The notes below the pieces were generated by a model. The model did no database searches, was not told the origin of the DNA, and saw only the letters and a program-made list of their open reading frames with translations. From Alphaproteobacteria bacterium (GTDB lineage Bacteria > Pseudomonadota > Alphaproteobacteria > Rhizobiales > Hyphomicrobiaceae): 33,188 bases of DNA. Shown in pieces: positions 8,776-16,433 of this stretch (the first letter of the stretch is position 1; every line of letters begins with the position of its first letter). The DNA is taken from assembly GCA_022600345.1 (NCBI GenBank), contig JAHZKP010000021.1, positions 1 to 33,188 of the forward strand. The letters run 5' to 3'. The position numbers and the translations under genes are program-made.

Positions 8776-9870
8776 TCACGGGTTGAGCGGGTTGACTTGG
8801 CGTTGCTCGAGCCAGGTTATGGCTTCTTTTTCGGCCTGCTGGCGAAGCTTTTTGGGGAGTGCTGCGAGTTTCTTGTCCATGGCTTCATCGGGCAATCCAC
8901 CCATTTTGGCGATGTAGCGCCACTTTGCCATCTGGGCGGTGCTCTTTTCCACGCCCAGGCCTTCCTCGAAAATATAGGCCATGCGGTTCTGGGCCCCGAC
9001 GACGCCCCTGTCGGCAGCCTGTTGCATGTAGCCGATGGCCTTGTGGACATCCTGTTTCAGGCCCTGCCCCTTGAGCAACATGACAGCGTAATCGTATTGG
9101 GCGGCGGGAAGGCCCTGGGCGGCTGCAAGCCTGATCCATCGTGAGGCTTCGTAAGCGTCGGGTTCGACGCCGACTCCCTTCTGGTAGAGGGCGCTCAGGT
9201 CATATTGGGCGGCGGCAATGCCGTTCTCGGCGGCGTATTTTATGTGCTGGGCGGCGCGGAATGGGTTCTCGGGCTTGCCGTCGCCCTTCATGAACAAGAG
9301 GCCGAGATTGTAATTGGCCTCGGGATGTCCCTTGCGTGCGGCCTGCTCGAACATCTGGGCGGCAGCGGCCCGATCCTTTTTTACGCCGCGGCCTTCGGCT
9401 GCGATGACGCCCAGGGCGAACATGGCGTTGACGTCGCCTAATTCAGCGGCCCGGGTGTACCATTTGGTGGCAACGGCCTGATCGGGGGGGACGCCCAGGC
9501 CATCGCTGTAGATGCGGGCGATCATGGTGTGGGCTGCGGGATCGCCTTTGGCGGCGGCTTCCTGGGCGAGCTTGAGCGCGGTGAGGTATTTGCCTGAATC
9601 AAAGGCGATGTAGGCGGCATTGTTGCCAGTCGCCGGGGTCGCTTTAGACGCGGGCCCTTGTGTCTTCTTGACGATTTTGCGGTTCGTGCGGTTTGCCGGT
9701 TTGCGCGGTTCGCTGGCTTTCTTTGTCGTGGTTTGGAACCAGCTACTGGTTTCGGCGGCGGCTGGCAGCGGGGCGAGGCCAATGAGCAAAGCGCTCAAAA
9801 GCCCGGTGAGTTTGGCTGGAGCTTTGTTGCAGCTGTTATCAGCCATCGCGGCATTTTGCGTGTTGGACAT
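8776..9870 (-). CDS. secreted Sel1-repeat (SLR/TPR-like) protein
   Basis: Periplasmic or envelope solenoid protein of about 364 aa. A signal peptide (hydrophobic LTGLLSALLIGLAPLPAAA, cleavage near AAAE) is followed by a Lys/Arg-rich linker. About six Sel1 repeats of 36 residues then run from roughly residue 105 to 310, each with the pattern A..LG..Y..G.GV..D...A..W...AA..G. A charged helical tail ends the protein. Sel1 proteins usually scaffold partner proteins; no specific function can be assigned. The frame is open to a TTG at 9900 that overlaps the upstream stop. I prefer ATG 9870, which has a GGAG stretch about 15 bases upstream; ATG 9846 is also possible. It is probably co-transcribed with the ThiE-like gene. 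Confidence 0.85.
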   Translation of the reverse strand: MSNTQNAAMADNSCNKAPAKLTGLLSALLIGLAPLPAAAETSSWFQTTTKKASEPRKPANRTNRKIVKKTQGPASKATPATGNNAAYIAFDSGKYLTALKLAQEAAAKGDPAAHTMIARIYSDGLGVPPDQAVATKWYTRAAELGDVNAMFALGVIAAEGRGVKKDRAAAAQMFEQAARKGHPEANYNLGLLFMKGDGKPENPFRAAQHIKYAAENGIAAAQYDLSALYQKGVGVEPDAYEASRWIRLAAAQGLPAAQYDYAVMLLKGQGLKQDVHKAIGYMQQAADRGVVGAQNRMAYIFEEGLGVEKSTAQMAKWRYIAKMGGLPDEAMDKKLAALPKKLRQQAEKEAITWLEQRQVNPLNP

Positions 9871-9896
9871 GGCGGTGGGCTTCCCACTCCGGTTAT

Positions 9897-10553
9897 TCAA
9901 TCGCCTGTTATCGCAGCCTGCACCTCAATCAACCATTGCCGCAAATCGGCCGGACTGAGGCCCATTGGAAGGGTTCTGGCAACGAAATCTGCTCTTAACG
10001 CGGCGAAGGCCGAGGTCGTGGCGTTATCGGGGACATCAAGGGCGACGACGGGAGGCTCGAAGATTTCGGCCCACCATTGGACCAATTCGCGCTGGTGGGC
10101 GGTGGCGTCGGCGGGGTCGTGCAACGATCGATTGGGAGAGAAGGCGATGTAGTCGGCTTCTGCTTCGCTTAATTCCATGGCGTCATGGCGGGAGTGGCCG
10201 GCATCGGCTCCGATGATTGCGTTGGCCCCAAGGGTCTGGCGGGCGGCGCGATAACGTTCGATGAGGGGTGTTTCAGTTGGTTTGGCGCTCAGATGGATTC
10301 CGTCGGCCCGCAATTCGTTTGCCAATTCGGCGTCATCAGCAATCAGCACTGCGGTTTCGTGTTTCTGGGCGTTGATGATGAGGGGGCGGAGTTTCTGGGT
10401 ATCGGCTGACGAATTTTTGGCGAATTGGATCAACAGCGAGGGCACAGCGAATTCGGCAAGCAGCGTTTCGAGGCGATCTGACGGGATCTCGCTGCCGGTC
10501 AGTTCCACAACGAGATAGAGCTGGGTTTTGGTCGGTTGGGGTTCGCGACCCAT
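9897..10553 (-). CDS. divergent thiamine-phosphate synthase-like (ThiE/TenI fold) protein
   Basis: 218-aa protein whose layout follows the ThiE/TenI TIM barrel: strand LYLVVEL at the start, ADGIHLSAKP in the middle, IIGADAGHSRHDAMELSEA (compare G.S.HS..EA) and ADYIAFSPN (compare ADYVGFGP). Several catalytic features are missing. The QxRxK pyrimidine-site motif is replaced by LLIQFAKNSS, and the GQ.D that should follow the IHL strand is absent. ThiE joins the pyrimidine and thiazole phosphates in thiamine synthesis; this member may be inactive or act on something else. In rhizobia a ThiE-like gene holds the same place between central-metabolism genes and a Sel1 protein. ATG 10553 follows a GAGG site. 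Its stop overlaps the earliest possible start of the Sel1 gene. Confidence 0.7.
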   Translation of the reverse strand: MGREPQPTKTQLYLVVELTGSEIPSDRLETLLAEFAVPSLLIQFAKNSSADTQKLRPLIINAQKHETAVLIADDAELANELRADGIHLSAKPTETPLIERYRAARQTLGANAIIGADAGHSRHDAMELSEAEADYIAFSPNRSLHDPADATAHQRELVQWWAEIFEPPVVALDVPDNATTSAFAALRADFVARTLPMGLSPADLRQWLIEVQAAITGD

Positions 10554-10643
10554 GATCTGGCCTCGGTTAGGTTTAAGAGGGGTGGCGTGTTAACTGGCCG
10601 GTCTTTGGCCTCACAGCCGAAGTTTGTAGCGATTCACGTGAAA

Positions 10644-10665
10644 CGGGCGGGAATGACCCCGCCCG
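10644..10665 (-). terminator. stem-loop after gap, probable terminator
   Basis: A perfect 8-bp GC stem (CGGGCGGG/CCCGCCCG) with a 6-base loop, 55-76 bases downstream of the gap stop codon. On the minus strand only a short TTTC follows, so termination may be leaky and allow read-through into the ThiE-like gene. Confidence 0.6.
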
Positions 10666-10719
10666 CTGCAATTTAAAAAGTCTTCGATGCCTGGTTGCAG
10701 GCAGGCGAAGAAACGTCGG

Positions 10720-11727
10720 TTAGTCCAACTTGCTCATCGCGACCGCGGTATCGGCCATGCGGTTGGAGAAGCCCCACTCGTTGTCGTACCACGACATGAT
10801 GCGCACAAGTGTGCCGTCCATGACCTTGGTCTGGTCAAGGTGGAAGACGCTTGAATAGGGGCTGTGGTTGAAGTCGATGGAGACGTTGGGCTGGTCGGTG
10901 TAACCCAAAACGCCTTTCAGTTCGCCGTTTGCGGCGGCCTGAATGGCGTTGTTGATTTCTTCCACAGTGGTTTCGCGCTTGGCGACAAACTTCAGGTCGA
11001 CGACGGAAACATTCGGTGTTGGAACGCGGATGGCAACCCCATCGAGACGGCCGTCCAACTCGGGCAAGACAAGGCCGACGGCTTTGGCGGCACCCGTCGA
11101 GGTCGGGATCATGGAGACGGCTGCGGAGCGGCCGCGATACAGATCCTTGTGCATCGTATCGAGTGTGGGCTGGTCGCCGGTATAGGAGTGGATGGTGGTC
11201 ATGAAACCTTTGTCGATGCCGACGAAATCATTCAGGACCTTGACCACGGGGGCGAGGCAGTTGGTCGTGCAAGACGCATTCGAGACGACCTGATGGGCAG
11301 CCGTCAGCTTGTCGGAATTGACGCCGTAGACGACTGTCAGATCAGCGCCGTCGCCGGGGGCGGAGATCAAGACCCGCTTGGCGCCGGCCTTCTGGTGGAG
11401 GGCTGCCTTATCGCGCTTGGTGAAGATGCCGGTGCACTCCATGGCGACATCGACGCCCATTTCCTTGTGCGGGAGTTCGCCTGGATCGCGGATCGCGGTG
11501 ACCTTGATTGGTCCGGTGCCGATGTCGATGGTGTCGCCGTCGACCTTGACTTCGCCGGGGAAGCGACCGTGGACGGAATCGAAGCGGAGCAGGTGGGCGT
11601 TGGTTTCAACAGGGCCCAGATCGTTGATGGCAACGACCTCAATATCCTTGCGGCCACTCTCGGCAATTGCCCGCAGAATGTTGCGGCCGATGCGCCCAAA
11701 TCCGTTGATCGCGACTTTCACTGACAA
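10720..11727 (-). CDS. gap: glyceraldehyde-3-phosphate dehydrogenase (type I)
   Basis: 335-aa glycolytic and gluconeogenic enzyme that oxidises and phosphorylates glyceraldehyde-3-phosphate. The N-terminal Rossmann motif INGFGRIGR, catalytic Cys153 in NASCTTN and His180 in [10 protein letters not shown], and the C-terminal [12 protein letters not shown] are all intact. The length is standard. In many Rhizobiales gap sits in a run with tkt, pgk and fba; here it stands alone, with the ThiE-like gene next on one side and the H1-tailed coiled-coil and zapA genes divergent on the other. The RBS-like GGAGAC lies before ATG 11727. It is well expressed in most bacteria, and the stem-loop after the stop fits its own transcript. 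Confidence 0.97.
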   Translation of the reverse strand: MSVKVAINGFGRIGRNILRAIAESGRKDIEVVAINDLGPVETNAHLLRFDSVHGRFPGEVKVDGDTIDIGTGPIKVTAIRDPGELPHKEMGVDVAMECTGIFTKRDKAALHQKAGAKRVLISAPGDGADLTVVYGVNSDKLTAAHQVVSNASCTTNCLAPVVKVLNDFVGIDKGFMTTIHSYTGDQPTLDTMHKDLYRGRSAAVSMIPTSTGAAKAVGLVLPELDGRLDGVAIRVPTPNVSVVDLKFVAKRETTVEEINNAIQAAANGELKGVLGYTDQPNVSIDFNHSPYSSVFHLDQTKVMDGTLVRIMSWYDNEWGFSNRMADTAVAMSKLD

Positions 11728-12116
11728 GGTGCGTCTCCTTCGGTTTAATCAGCGTTGTTCAGCGAGGCCGGGCAGTTGATCTGCACTATAGTGGCCCTGC
11801 ATGTTCAAATATTCTTTCTATGTTGCGGCAGATAGTGACCGATCCGCCTCTATGTCAATGTGCACATCTTGATAGCGGTCAACCTTGTCGTGTGATTTTT
11901 GGTTGTTGGCGCGACTGTTTTGCCCATCACAATTGCACCGAGAGGCGTTGACGCGTACGCAGGTGCGAACATACTCACAATGGCCGAAGGCGCATCCGCT
12001 TATTAGCCAGACGGCGAGTGAATTTGCCTGCCGATCCATGTGCCGCGCCAGTGTGGCGTCAGGACCGGCGATTGTTGATTGCCTGTACGCTCAAAGCGTT
12101 GAACTGGAAACCAGAA
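11728..12116. other. divergent promoter region between gap and the zapA operon
   Basis: 389 bases with no convincing gene. It must hold divergent promoters. A perfect 10-bp palindrome CACTATAGTG sits at 11784-11793, about 57 bases upstream of the gap start, and could be part of a promoter or operator. I did not find a clean -35/-10 pair on either strand. Confidence 0.45.
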
Positions 12117-12485
12117 ATGGCCACTCGCGAATCAAGTCGTACGAAACGCGCGGCCCCCCGCAAGAAGCCTGCCGGTAAGCCGCCGGCTGCCAAAAATGCG
12201 GCCGCCAAACCTGCGACAAAGGGCGCCGCGAAGCGCAGCACGCGGCCGCCGGCAAAAGCGCCATCAAAGGCAGCCGGTAAGCCGGCTGGGGCAAAATTAA
12301 CGAATGCGGTGGAGAAGCTCGAAGCCAAATTCAAGGTTCTGCAAAAGGAACGCGATGCCCTGAAGAAGGAGCTTGCGGCGGCCAATGAGCGGATCGGGCA
12401 ACTGGAAGCGCAACATACCGATGCTGTTAATCGAATTGATTGGGTGATCGATTCGCTTCATAACTTGCTTGAGGATAAGTCGTGA
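12117..12485 (+). CDS. histone-H1-like basic tail plus coiled-coil protein upstream of zapA
   Basis: 122-aa cytosolic protein in two parts. Residues 1-60 are a low-complexity Lys/Ala/Pro/Arg tail with repeated AAPRKKP, AAKNAAAKP and KAPSKAAGKP units, like histone H1 and other AlgP/HupN-type bacterial tails. Residues 62-118 form a coiled coil (VEKLEAKFKVLQKERDALK and onward) that ends in NRIDWVIDSLHNLLEDKS. In Rhizobiales a small coiled-coil protein (often called DUF4164) precedes zapA, and the C-terminal half resembles that type. ATG 12117 has GGAAA upstream; the frame is open to 12018 but the extra residues look non-coding. Co-transcription with zapA (45-base gap) suggests a role near the Z-ring or nucleoid, which is inference. 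The family is not securely identified. Confidence 0.75.
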   Translation: MATRESSRTKRAAPRKKPAGKPPAAKNAAAKPATKGAAKRSTRPPAKAPSKAAGKPAGAKLTNAVEKLEAKFKVLQKERDALKKELAAANERIGQLEAQHTDAVNRIDWVIDSLHNLLEDKS

Positions 12486-12530
12486 TTCGTCGTCGCGGCT
12501 TGGTTTCTTGCAACTACGCATCGGACTGTC

Positions 12531-12758
12531 ATGGGACATGTTACGGCAAGGATCAACGGGCGTTCCTACCGGCTTCACTGCGCAGATGGGCAGGAAGAGC
12601 GGCTGACGCAGGTTGCCGACTATCTCAAGGATAAGGTCGATGAACTCATTGCCGAGTTCGGCCAGGTTGGCGAAGATCGGCTGTTGGCCATGGCCGCCCT
12701 GCTGATTGCGGACGAATTGTTCGATGCGCGCGCAGCCCTTGAGCCCGAGCCGCAATAG
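12531..12758 (+). CDS. zapA: cell division protein ZapA
   Basis: 75-aa Z-ring associated protein that cross-links FtsZ filaments at midcell. The family pattern is clear: HVTARINGRSYRLHCADGQE at the N-terminus (the beta-beta part), then LTQVADYLKDKVDELIAEFG and a helical DRLLAMAALLIADELFDA. It is shorter than E. coli ZapA (109 aa) because the C-terminal coiled coil is reduced. It follows the coiled-coil gene by 45 bases and precedes a 6S RNA candidate and the 5-FCL gene, the conserved zapA-ssrS-fau order of many proteobacteria. Confidence 0.9.
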   Translation: MGHVTARINGRSYRLHCADGQEERLTQVADYLKDKVDELIAEFGQVGEDRLLAMAALLIADELFDARAALEPEPQ

Positions 12759-12819
12759 ACCTGGGCCGTTTGCAGAACTTTCTCACAGGGTCGTCGAGCA
12801 GCGGGGCTTTAATCATCGC

Positions 12820-12965
12820 GCATGGCCGCTTAGATTAGCGGTGCTGCGGGGCGCGTTAGGATCTACGAACTCCAGGGCCTATAAGTTCTGCCAGGGAGCT
12901 GTCCCTGCCTGAGACCGTGGTCTCGGACACACGGCGCCCACCTACATTTGTAGGGATCCCGGCGA
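12820..12965 (+). ncRNA. ssrS: 6S RNA (ssrS) candidate
   Basis: Called mainly from its place between zapA and the 5-FCL gene, where 6S RNA lies in most proteobacteria. The sequence is highly structured. An outer stem pairs 12859-12869 with 12947-12959 (one G-U, a 2-base bulge). Inside it lie perfect hairpins at 12892-12907 (CAGGGA/TCCCTG) and 12911-12924 (GAGACC/GGTCTC). The 3' hairpin CCTAC-ATTT-GTAGG (12941-12954) competes with the outer stem, reminiscent of the rearrangement of 6S on pRNA synthesis. A further hairpin is at 12826-12841. Ends are approximate. 6S RNA binds the housekeeping RNA polymerase holoenzyme and represses transcription in stationary phase. Confidence 0.6.
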
Positions 12966-13011
12966 GCTCAAATGTTCCGACGGCCTTCGCGGCACTTTAT
13001 CTTCTTGCAGC

Positions 13012-13032
13012 CCGGAAGTTTGGGCTTTTCTG
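13012..13032 (+). terminator. possible terminator after the 6S RNA candidate
   Basis: A 5-bp stem AGCCC/GGGCT with an 8-base loop, followed by TTTTC, between the 6S RNA candidate and the 5-FCL start. Short but correctly placed; 6S and 5-FCL are often partly co-transcribed, so it may be leaky. Confidence 0.4.
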
Positions 13033-13059
13033 ATCATCCCCCAGGATCTGCGCGGTTCG

Positions 13060-13644
13060 ATGTCTGTTGATGAGGCAAAACTCAGCCTGCGGGCCGAAGC
13101 CAAGGCGCGGCGGCAGGCTGCGTTCCAATTGCATGGGCGGCAGGCGGCAGAAGAGCTGGCCGGACCGGGGCTTGGTTTTTTGGGCGTGGTGCCGCCGCTG
13201 ATCGTGTCAGGCTTCCAGGCGATCGGCGATGAAATCGATCCAGGCCCGTTGATGGAGGGGCTGCACGGGCAGGGATTTCAACTCGCGTTTCCGGTGATTG
13301 CTGGCAAAGGGCGGCCGCTTGTCATGCGCTCGTGGTCGCCGGGCGAAGCTTTGGAAGTACGGACCTGGGGAATCGCCGAACCCTTGCCGTCCGCTAAAGA
13401 AGTCTTCCCCGATATCGTGCTGGTGCCGCTGTTGGCATTCGATGCCGAGGGCTACCGGCTGGGGTATGGCGGCGGGTTTTATGACCGAACGCTTGCGCAA
13501 CTCAGGGCCAAGAAGCGGGTGATTGCGGTTGGCGTTGCGTTTGATGAACAGCGGGTCGACGCGGTGCCCCGGGACGTTTATGACCAACCGTGCGACTGGG
13601 TGCTGACGCCTTCGGGGGCGCTGAAGTGCGGCGAAAACATATAA
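13060..13644 (+). CDS. 5-formyltetrahydrofolate cyclo-ligase
   Basis: 194-aa ATP-dependent enzyme that converts 5-formyl-THF to 5,10-methenyl-THF and so recycles the storage form of folate. The family hallmark LGYGGGFYDRTL lies at residues 134-145, with the preceding DIVLVPLLAFDAEGYRLG and the following VGVAFDEQRVD. The N-terminal KLSLRAEAKARRQA matches the usual KxxLRxxxxxxR start. Length is normal. It follows the 6S RNA candidate and is 15 bases upstream of the YmdB-type gene, so those two form a transcription unit. The symbols fau, ygfA and mthfs are all in use, so none is given. Confidence 0.92.
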   Translation: MSVDEAKLSLRAEAKARRQAAFQLHGRQAAEELAGPGLGFLGVVPPLIVSGFQAIGDEIDPGPLMEGLHGQGFQLAFPVIAGKGRPLVMRSWSPGEALEVRTWGIAEPLPSAKEVFPDIVLVPLLAFDAEGYRLGYGGGFYDRTLAQLRAKKRVIAVGVAFDEQRVDAVPRDVYDQPCDWVLTPSGALKCGENI

Positions 13645-13659
13645 CGAAACCAAGGTTCT

Positions 13660-14478
13660 ATGCGATTATTGTTCCTCGGCGATATCGTCGGTAAGCCAGG
13701 GCGAAGAGCCATAATTGACCAATTGCCCGGTTTGCGAGAGCGCTGGCAGTTGGATTTCGTGATCATCAACGGCGAAAATTCCGCCGGCGGCTTTGGGATT
13801 ACCGAAAAGATCCTCAACGATATTCTCGATGCCGGGGCGGATGCCGTCACACTGGGCAATCATTCGTTCGATCAAAAAGAGACGCTTGTCTACATCGACC
13901 GGCAGCACCGGCTTATCCGGCCCATCAACATGCCGCCGGGAACACCGGGGCGGGGTGCTGGCGTCTATGAGGCGCGCAACGGGGCGCAGGTCCTTGTGAT
14001 CAATGCGCTGGGCCGGATCTATATGGCGGAGATGGATTGTCCGTTTCGGGCTGTCGAACAGGAATTGATCACCTGTCCACTGGGTCGCGGCGCGGATGTC
14101 GTGGTCGTTGACTTTCATGCCGAGGCCACAAGCGAAAAGCAGGCATTCGGCCATTTTGTCGATGGACGGGTCAGCCTGGTCGTTGGAACCCACACCCATA
14201 CGCCAACCGCCGATGAGCGCATTTTGCCAGGCGGAACGGCCTACATGTCGGATGCAGGCATGTGCGGGGACTACGATTCGGTCTTGGGCATGGTCAAGGA
14301 TGAGCCGTTGCACAGGTTCCTGACGCGGATTCCAAAGGACCGTTTTGAGCCGGCGAGCGGGGAAGCGACGCTTTCGGGGATTGCCATTGAGATCGATGAC
14401 AAGACCGGGCTGACGGTGAATTTGCAAGCCGTGCGGATCGGCGGCTGCCTGTCGCCATCGGAGCCTGATTTCTGGTGA
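13660..14478 (+). CDS. YmdB-family metallophosphoesterase (TIGR00282)
   Basis: 272-aa cytosolic dimetal phosphodiesterase. Motifs run in order: GDIVGKPGR (7-15), IINGENSAGGFG (35-46), TLGNHSFDQKE, VDFHAEATSEK and GTHTHTPTADE near residue 180. All metal ligands are present. YmdB of Bacillus is a 2',3'-cyclic nucleotide phosphodiesterase that affects biofilm and motility genes; the physiological substrate in alphaproteobacteria is not settled. It follows the 5-FCL gene closely (15 bases), as in many Rhizobiales, and is followed at 168 bases by the YebC gene. Confidence 0.9.
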   Translation: MRLLFLGDIVGKPGRRAIIDQLPGLRERWQLDFVIINGENSAGGFGITEKILNDILDAGADAVTLGNHSFDQKETLVYIDRQHRLIRPINMPPGTPGRGAGVYEARNGAQVLVINALGRIYMAEMDCPFRAVEQELITCPLGRGADVVVVDFHAEATSEKQAFGHFVDGRVSLVVGTHTHTPTADERILPGGTAYMSDAGMCGDYDSVLGMVKDEPLHRFLTRIPKDRFEPASGEATLSGIAIEIDDKTGLTVNLQAVRIGGCLSPSEPDFW

Positions 14479-14646
14479 TTGGTGGCACTACGAAGCAAGA
14501 GCAGGGCTCATTGGCGGCTGTGGTTTTGTGTCGGGCGGGTTGACCTTTTGGTGCCCGCTCGCGCAAAAACGGGGCCTGTGCCCTGATGCCGGACGCGGCG
14601 AGCCGGGGTGAATTCAACCGACAGTTTGCAGGTGGAGACGGAGACG

Positions 14647-15396
14647 ATGGCCGGGCATTCGAAATTCAAGAACATCATGCACCGGAAGGGCAAGCAGGAT
14701 AAGGCGCGTGCCAAGATCTTCACCAAGATTGCCCGCGAGATCACGGTTGCAGCCAAGAGCGGCCTGCCCGACCCGGCGATGAATCCGAAACTGCGCCTGG
14801 CGCTTCAGTCGGCCCGTGCGGAGAATATGCCCAAGGACAATATCGAGCGGGCGATCAAGAAGGCCAGTGGGGCGGATGCCGAAGACATCGAGCCGATCCG
14901 CTATGAAGGATACGGGCCTGGCGGCGTTGCGGTGATCGTGGAGACGCTGACCGACAACCGCAACCGGACAAGTGCTGCGGTTCGGGCGGCTTTTTCCAAG
15001 CACGGAGGCAACCTGGGGTCGACGGGGGCGGTCGCTCACATGTTCGATCATGTCGGAGAGGTCGCCTATCCGCCTGAAGCGGGGTCTGCGGACAAGATCC
15101 TGGAAGCGGCAATCGAAGCAGGCGCTGATGATGCGGTGTCCGATGACGACGGGCATCTGATTACGACTTCGTTTGACAATCTGGGCACCGTTGCCGGTGC
15201 GCTGGAAGAGGCGCTGGGGGAACCCAAGAGCGTCAAGGCTGTGTGGCGGCCCAACCTGACCAGCGAACTGGATGAAGACAAGGCCGGCACGGTTTTGAAA
15301 TTGATCGATGTGTTGGAAGACGATGACGATGTGCAAAGCGTCTACGCCAACTTCGATATTTCCGATGAGATCATGGAAAAGCTGATGGCCGAGTAA
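14647..15396 (+). CDS. YebC/PmpR/TACO1 family protein
   Basis: 249-aa protein of the YebC family. Members have been described as DNA-binding regulators (PmpR, YebC) and more recently as ribosome-associated factors that relieve stalling at proline stretches, like mitochondrial TACO1. The start motif [18 protein letters not shown] is the classic N-terminus and fixes ATG 14647, with GGAGA 8 bases upstream; the frame is open to 14608 without support. The acidic ends [22 protein letters not shown] and VYANFDIS are typical. It precedes the small ORF and ruvC, the usual yebC-ruvC neighbourhood. Confidence 0.95.
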   Translation: MAGHSKFKNIMHRKGKQDKARAKIFTKIAREITVAAKSGLPDPAMNPKLRLALQSARAENMPKDNIERAIKKASGADAEDIEPIRYEGYGPGGVAVIVETLTDNRNRTSAAVRAAFSKHGGNLGSTGAVAHMFDHVGEVAYPPEAGSADKILEAAIEAGADDAVSDDDGHLITTSFDNLGTVAGALEEALGEPKSVKAVWRPNLTSELDEDKAGTVLKLIDVLEDDDDVQSVYANFDISDEIMEKLMAE

Positions 15397-15447
15397 CGGC
15401 GGCGTTTCTGGCCGGTTGGCGCATTGCTGGATACTTCGCAGGCCGGC

Positions 15448-15462
15448 GTAACGGTTGGTTAA
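15448..15462. promoter_or_regulatory. CtrA-like box with one mismatch
   Basis: GTAA-CGGTTGG-TTAA fits the alphaproteobacterial CtrA consensus TTAA-N7-TTAA at 7 of 8 fixed positions. It lies 107 bases upstream of the small ORF at 15569. The match is modest and could be chance. Confidence 0.25.
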
Positions 15463-15568
15463 AGAATGCTTCCGATTCGCTGACAATTGTCCGTCGGCTG
15501 GAAACGGCCGGCAAATTTGTCTGTGTTAGTCTTTTTATCACATTGGGTTGGGAAGCAGGACGGATGTG

Positions 15569-15769
15569 ATGAAAGTCGGCAGCCAAGGATTTCACAGCTA
15601 CAATAAAAACCTAAGCCGGATTTACTGGTTGGAGTTGATCGACGAGCAGATACGTCAGCAGAACCGTGAAAAGCTGCGGTTGTCGATCGTCGCGCGGCCG
15701 TGCCTGATTGAAGGCGAGGATGATGCGGACTGCGAAGACGACAAGCGCGAGCTGGTGGCTGCCAGCTAA
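15569..15769 (+). CDS. small uncharacterised protein upstream of ruvC
   Basis: A 66-aa candidate (MKVGSQGFHSYNKNLSRIYW...) that I do not recognise. It is cytosolic, with no membrane segment; the middle is a likely amphipathic helix (LELIDEQIRQQNREKLRL) and the C-terminus is acidic (EGEDDADCEDDKRE). ATG 15569 has AGGA about 10 bases upstream; a TTG at 15548 in frame is a weaker choice. It fills the yebC-ruvC gap and is followed 67 bases later by ruvC. Its codon use is like its neighbours, which favours a real gene, but no motif supports it. Confidence 0.5.
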   Translation: MKVGSQGFHSYNKNLSRIYWLELIDEQIRQQNREKLRLSIVARPCLIEGEDDADCEDDKRELVAAS

Positions 15770-15836
15770 TCTTATTTGCGGTTGAGGCTGCCGGGCGTCA
15801 GCCAATGGTCGCCGAATCGCATATTGCTCCTTGGTT

Positions 15837-16433
15837 ATGGGGCAACAACGTACAATTCGAATTATCGGTATCGATCCAGGGCTGCGGCGCACCGGCTGGG
15901 GCATCGTCGAGAGCGACGGTGTGCGCTTGACGTATGTCGCCTCAGGCCACGTCGCTTCAACGAGCGATGAGATCCTGGCCTACCGGTTGCGCGAAATCTT
16001 CGAGGGACTGACAAGCGTCATTGGCAGTTTTACGCCGCGTGAAGCAGGCGTCGAAGAGACGTTCGTCAACGACAACGCACGGGCGACGTTGAAGCTTGGT
16101 CAGGCGCGTGGCATGGCGATGTTGGCGCCGGCAATGAAGGGGTTGAGCGTTGCGGAATATTCTCCCAATCTGATCAAGAAGAGCGTTGTTGGCACGGGCC
16201 ATGCCGATAAGAAGCAGATCCAGGCAATGATCGGGATTTTGCTGCCGAGAGCAAAGTTCGACAGTGCCGATGAAGCTGATGCTCTTGCAATTGCGATCTG
16301 TCATGCCAACCATCGCACCGGGCCTTACGGGCAGGCAACGGCAATTGCCCGGTCGGAAGCCGCGAAGGCAACGGCGCCTGTGCGTGGGCGGCGCAGTTAT
16401 CGCTCGCAAATCAGGGAACGGGGCAAAGCATGA
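15837..16433 (+). CDS. ruvC: Holliday junction endonuclease RuvC
   Basis: 198-aa resolvase that cuts four-way DNA junctions as a dimer during recombination. The acidic catalytic set is complete: Asp13 in IIGIDPGL, Glu73 in GVEETFVN, and Asp145 and Asp148 in [14 protein letters not shown]. The basic C-terminal tail ([16 protein letters not shown]) is longer than in E. coli. ATG 15837 is chosen over TTG 15831, two codons upstream. Its stop overlaps the ruvA start in ATGA, so the two are translationally coupled. I see no LexA-type GTTC-N7-GTTC box in front, so SOS control is not evident. Confidence 0.96.
   Translation: MGQQRTIRIIGIDPGLRRTGWGIVESDGVRLTYVASGHVASTSDEILAYRLREIFEGLTSVIGSFTPREAGVEETFVNDNARATLKLGQARGMAMLAPAMKGLSVAEYSPNLIKKSVVGTGHADKKQIQAMIGILLPRAKFDSADEADALAIAICHANHRTGPYGQATAIARSEAAKATAPVRGRRSYRSQIRERGKA

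Noticed and set aside
10864-11724. 286-codon open frame on the plus strand
   Set aside because: It is fully antisense to gap, has no family pattern, and arises from the high-GC codon bias of gap on the other strand.
13666-14427. 253-codon minus-strand frame
   Set aside because: Antisense to the YmdB-type phosphodiesterase, which has all its metal ligands.
14614-15486. 290-codon open frame on the minus strand
   Set aside because: Antisense to the clear YebC/TACO1 gene; no motif or ribosome binding site.
15780-15836. LexA (SOS) box before ruvC
   Set aside because: No GTTC-N7-GTTC motif is present in the gap, so SOS control of ruvCAB is not supported here.
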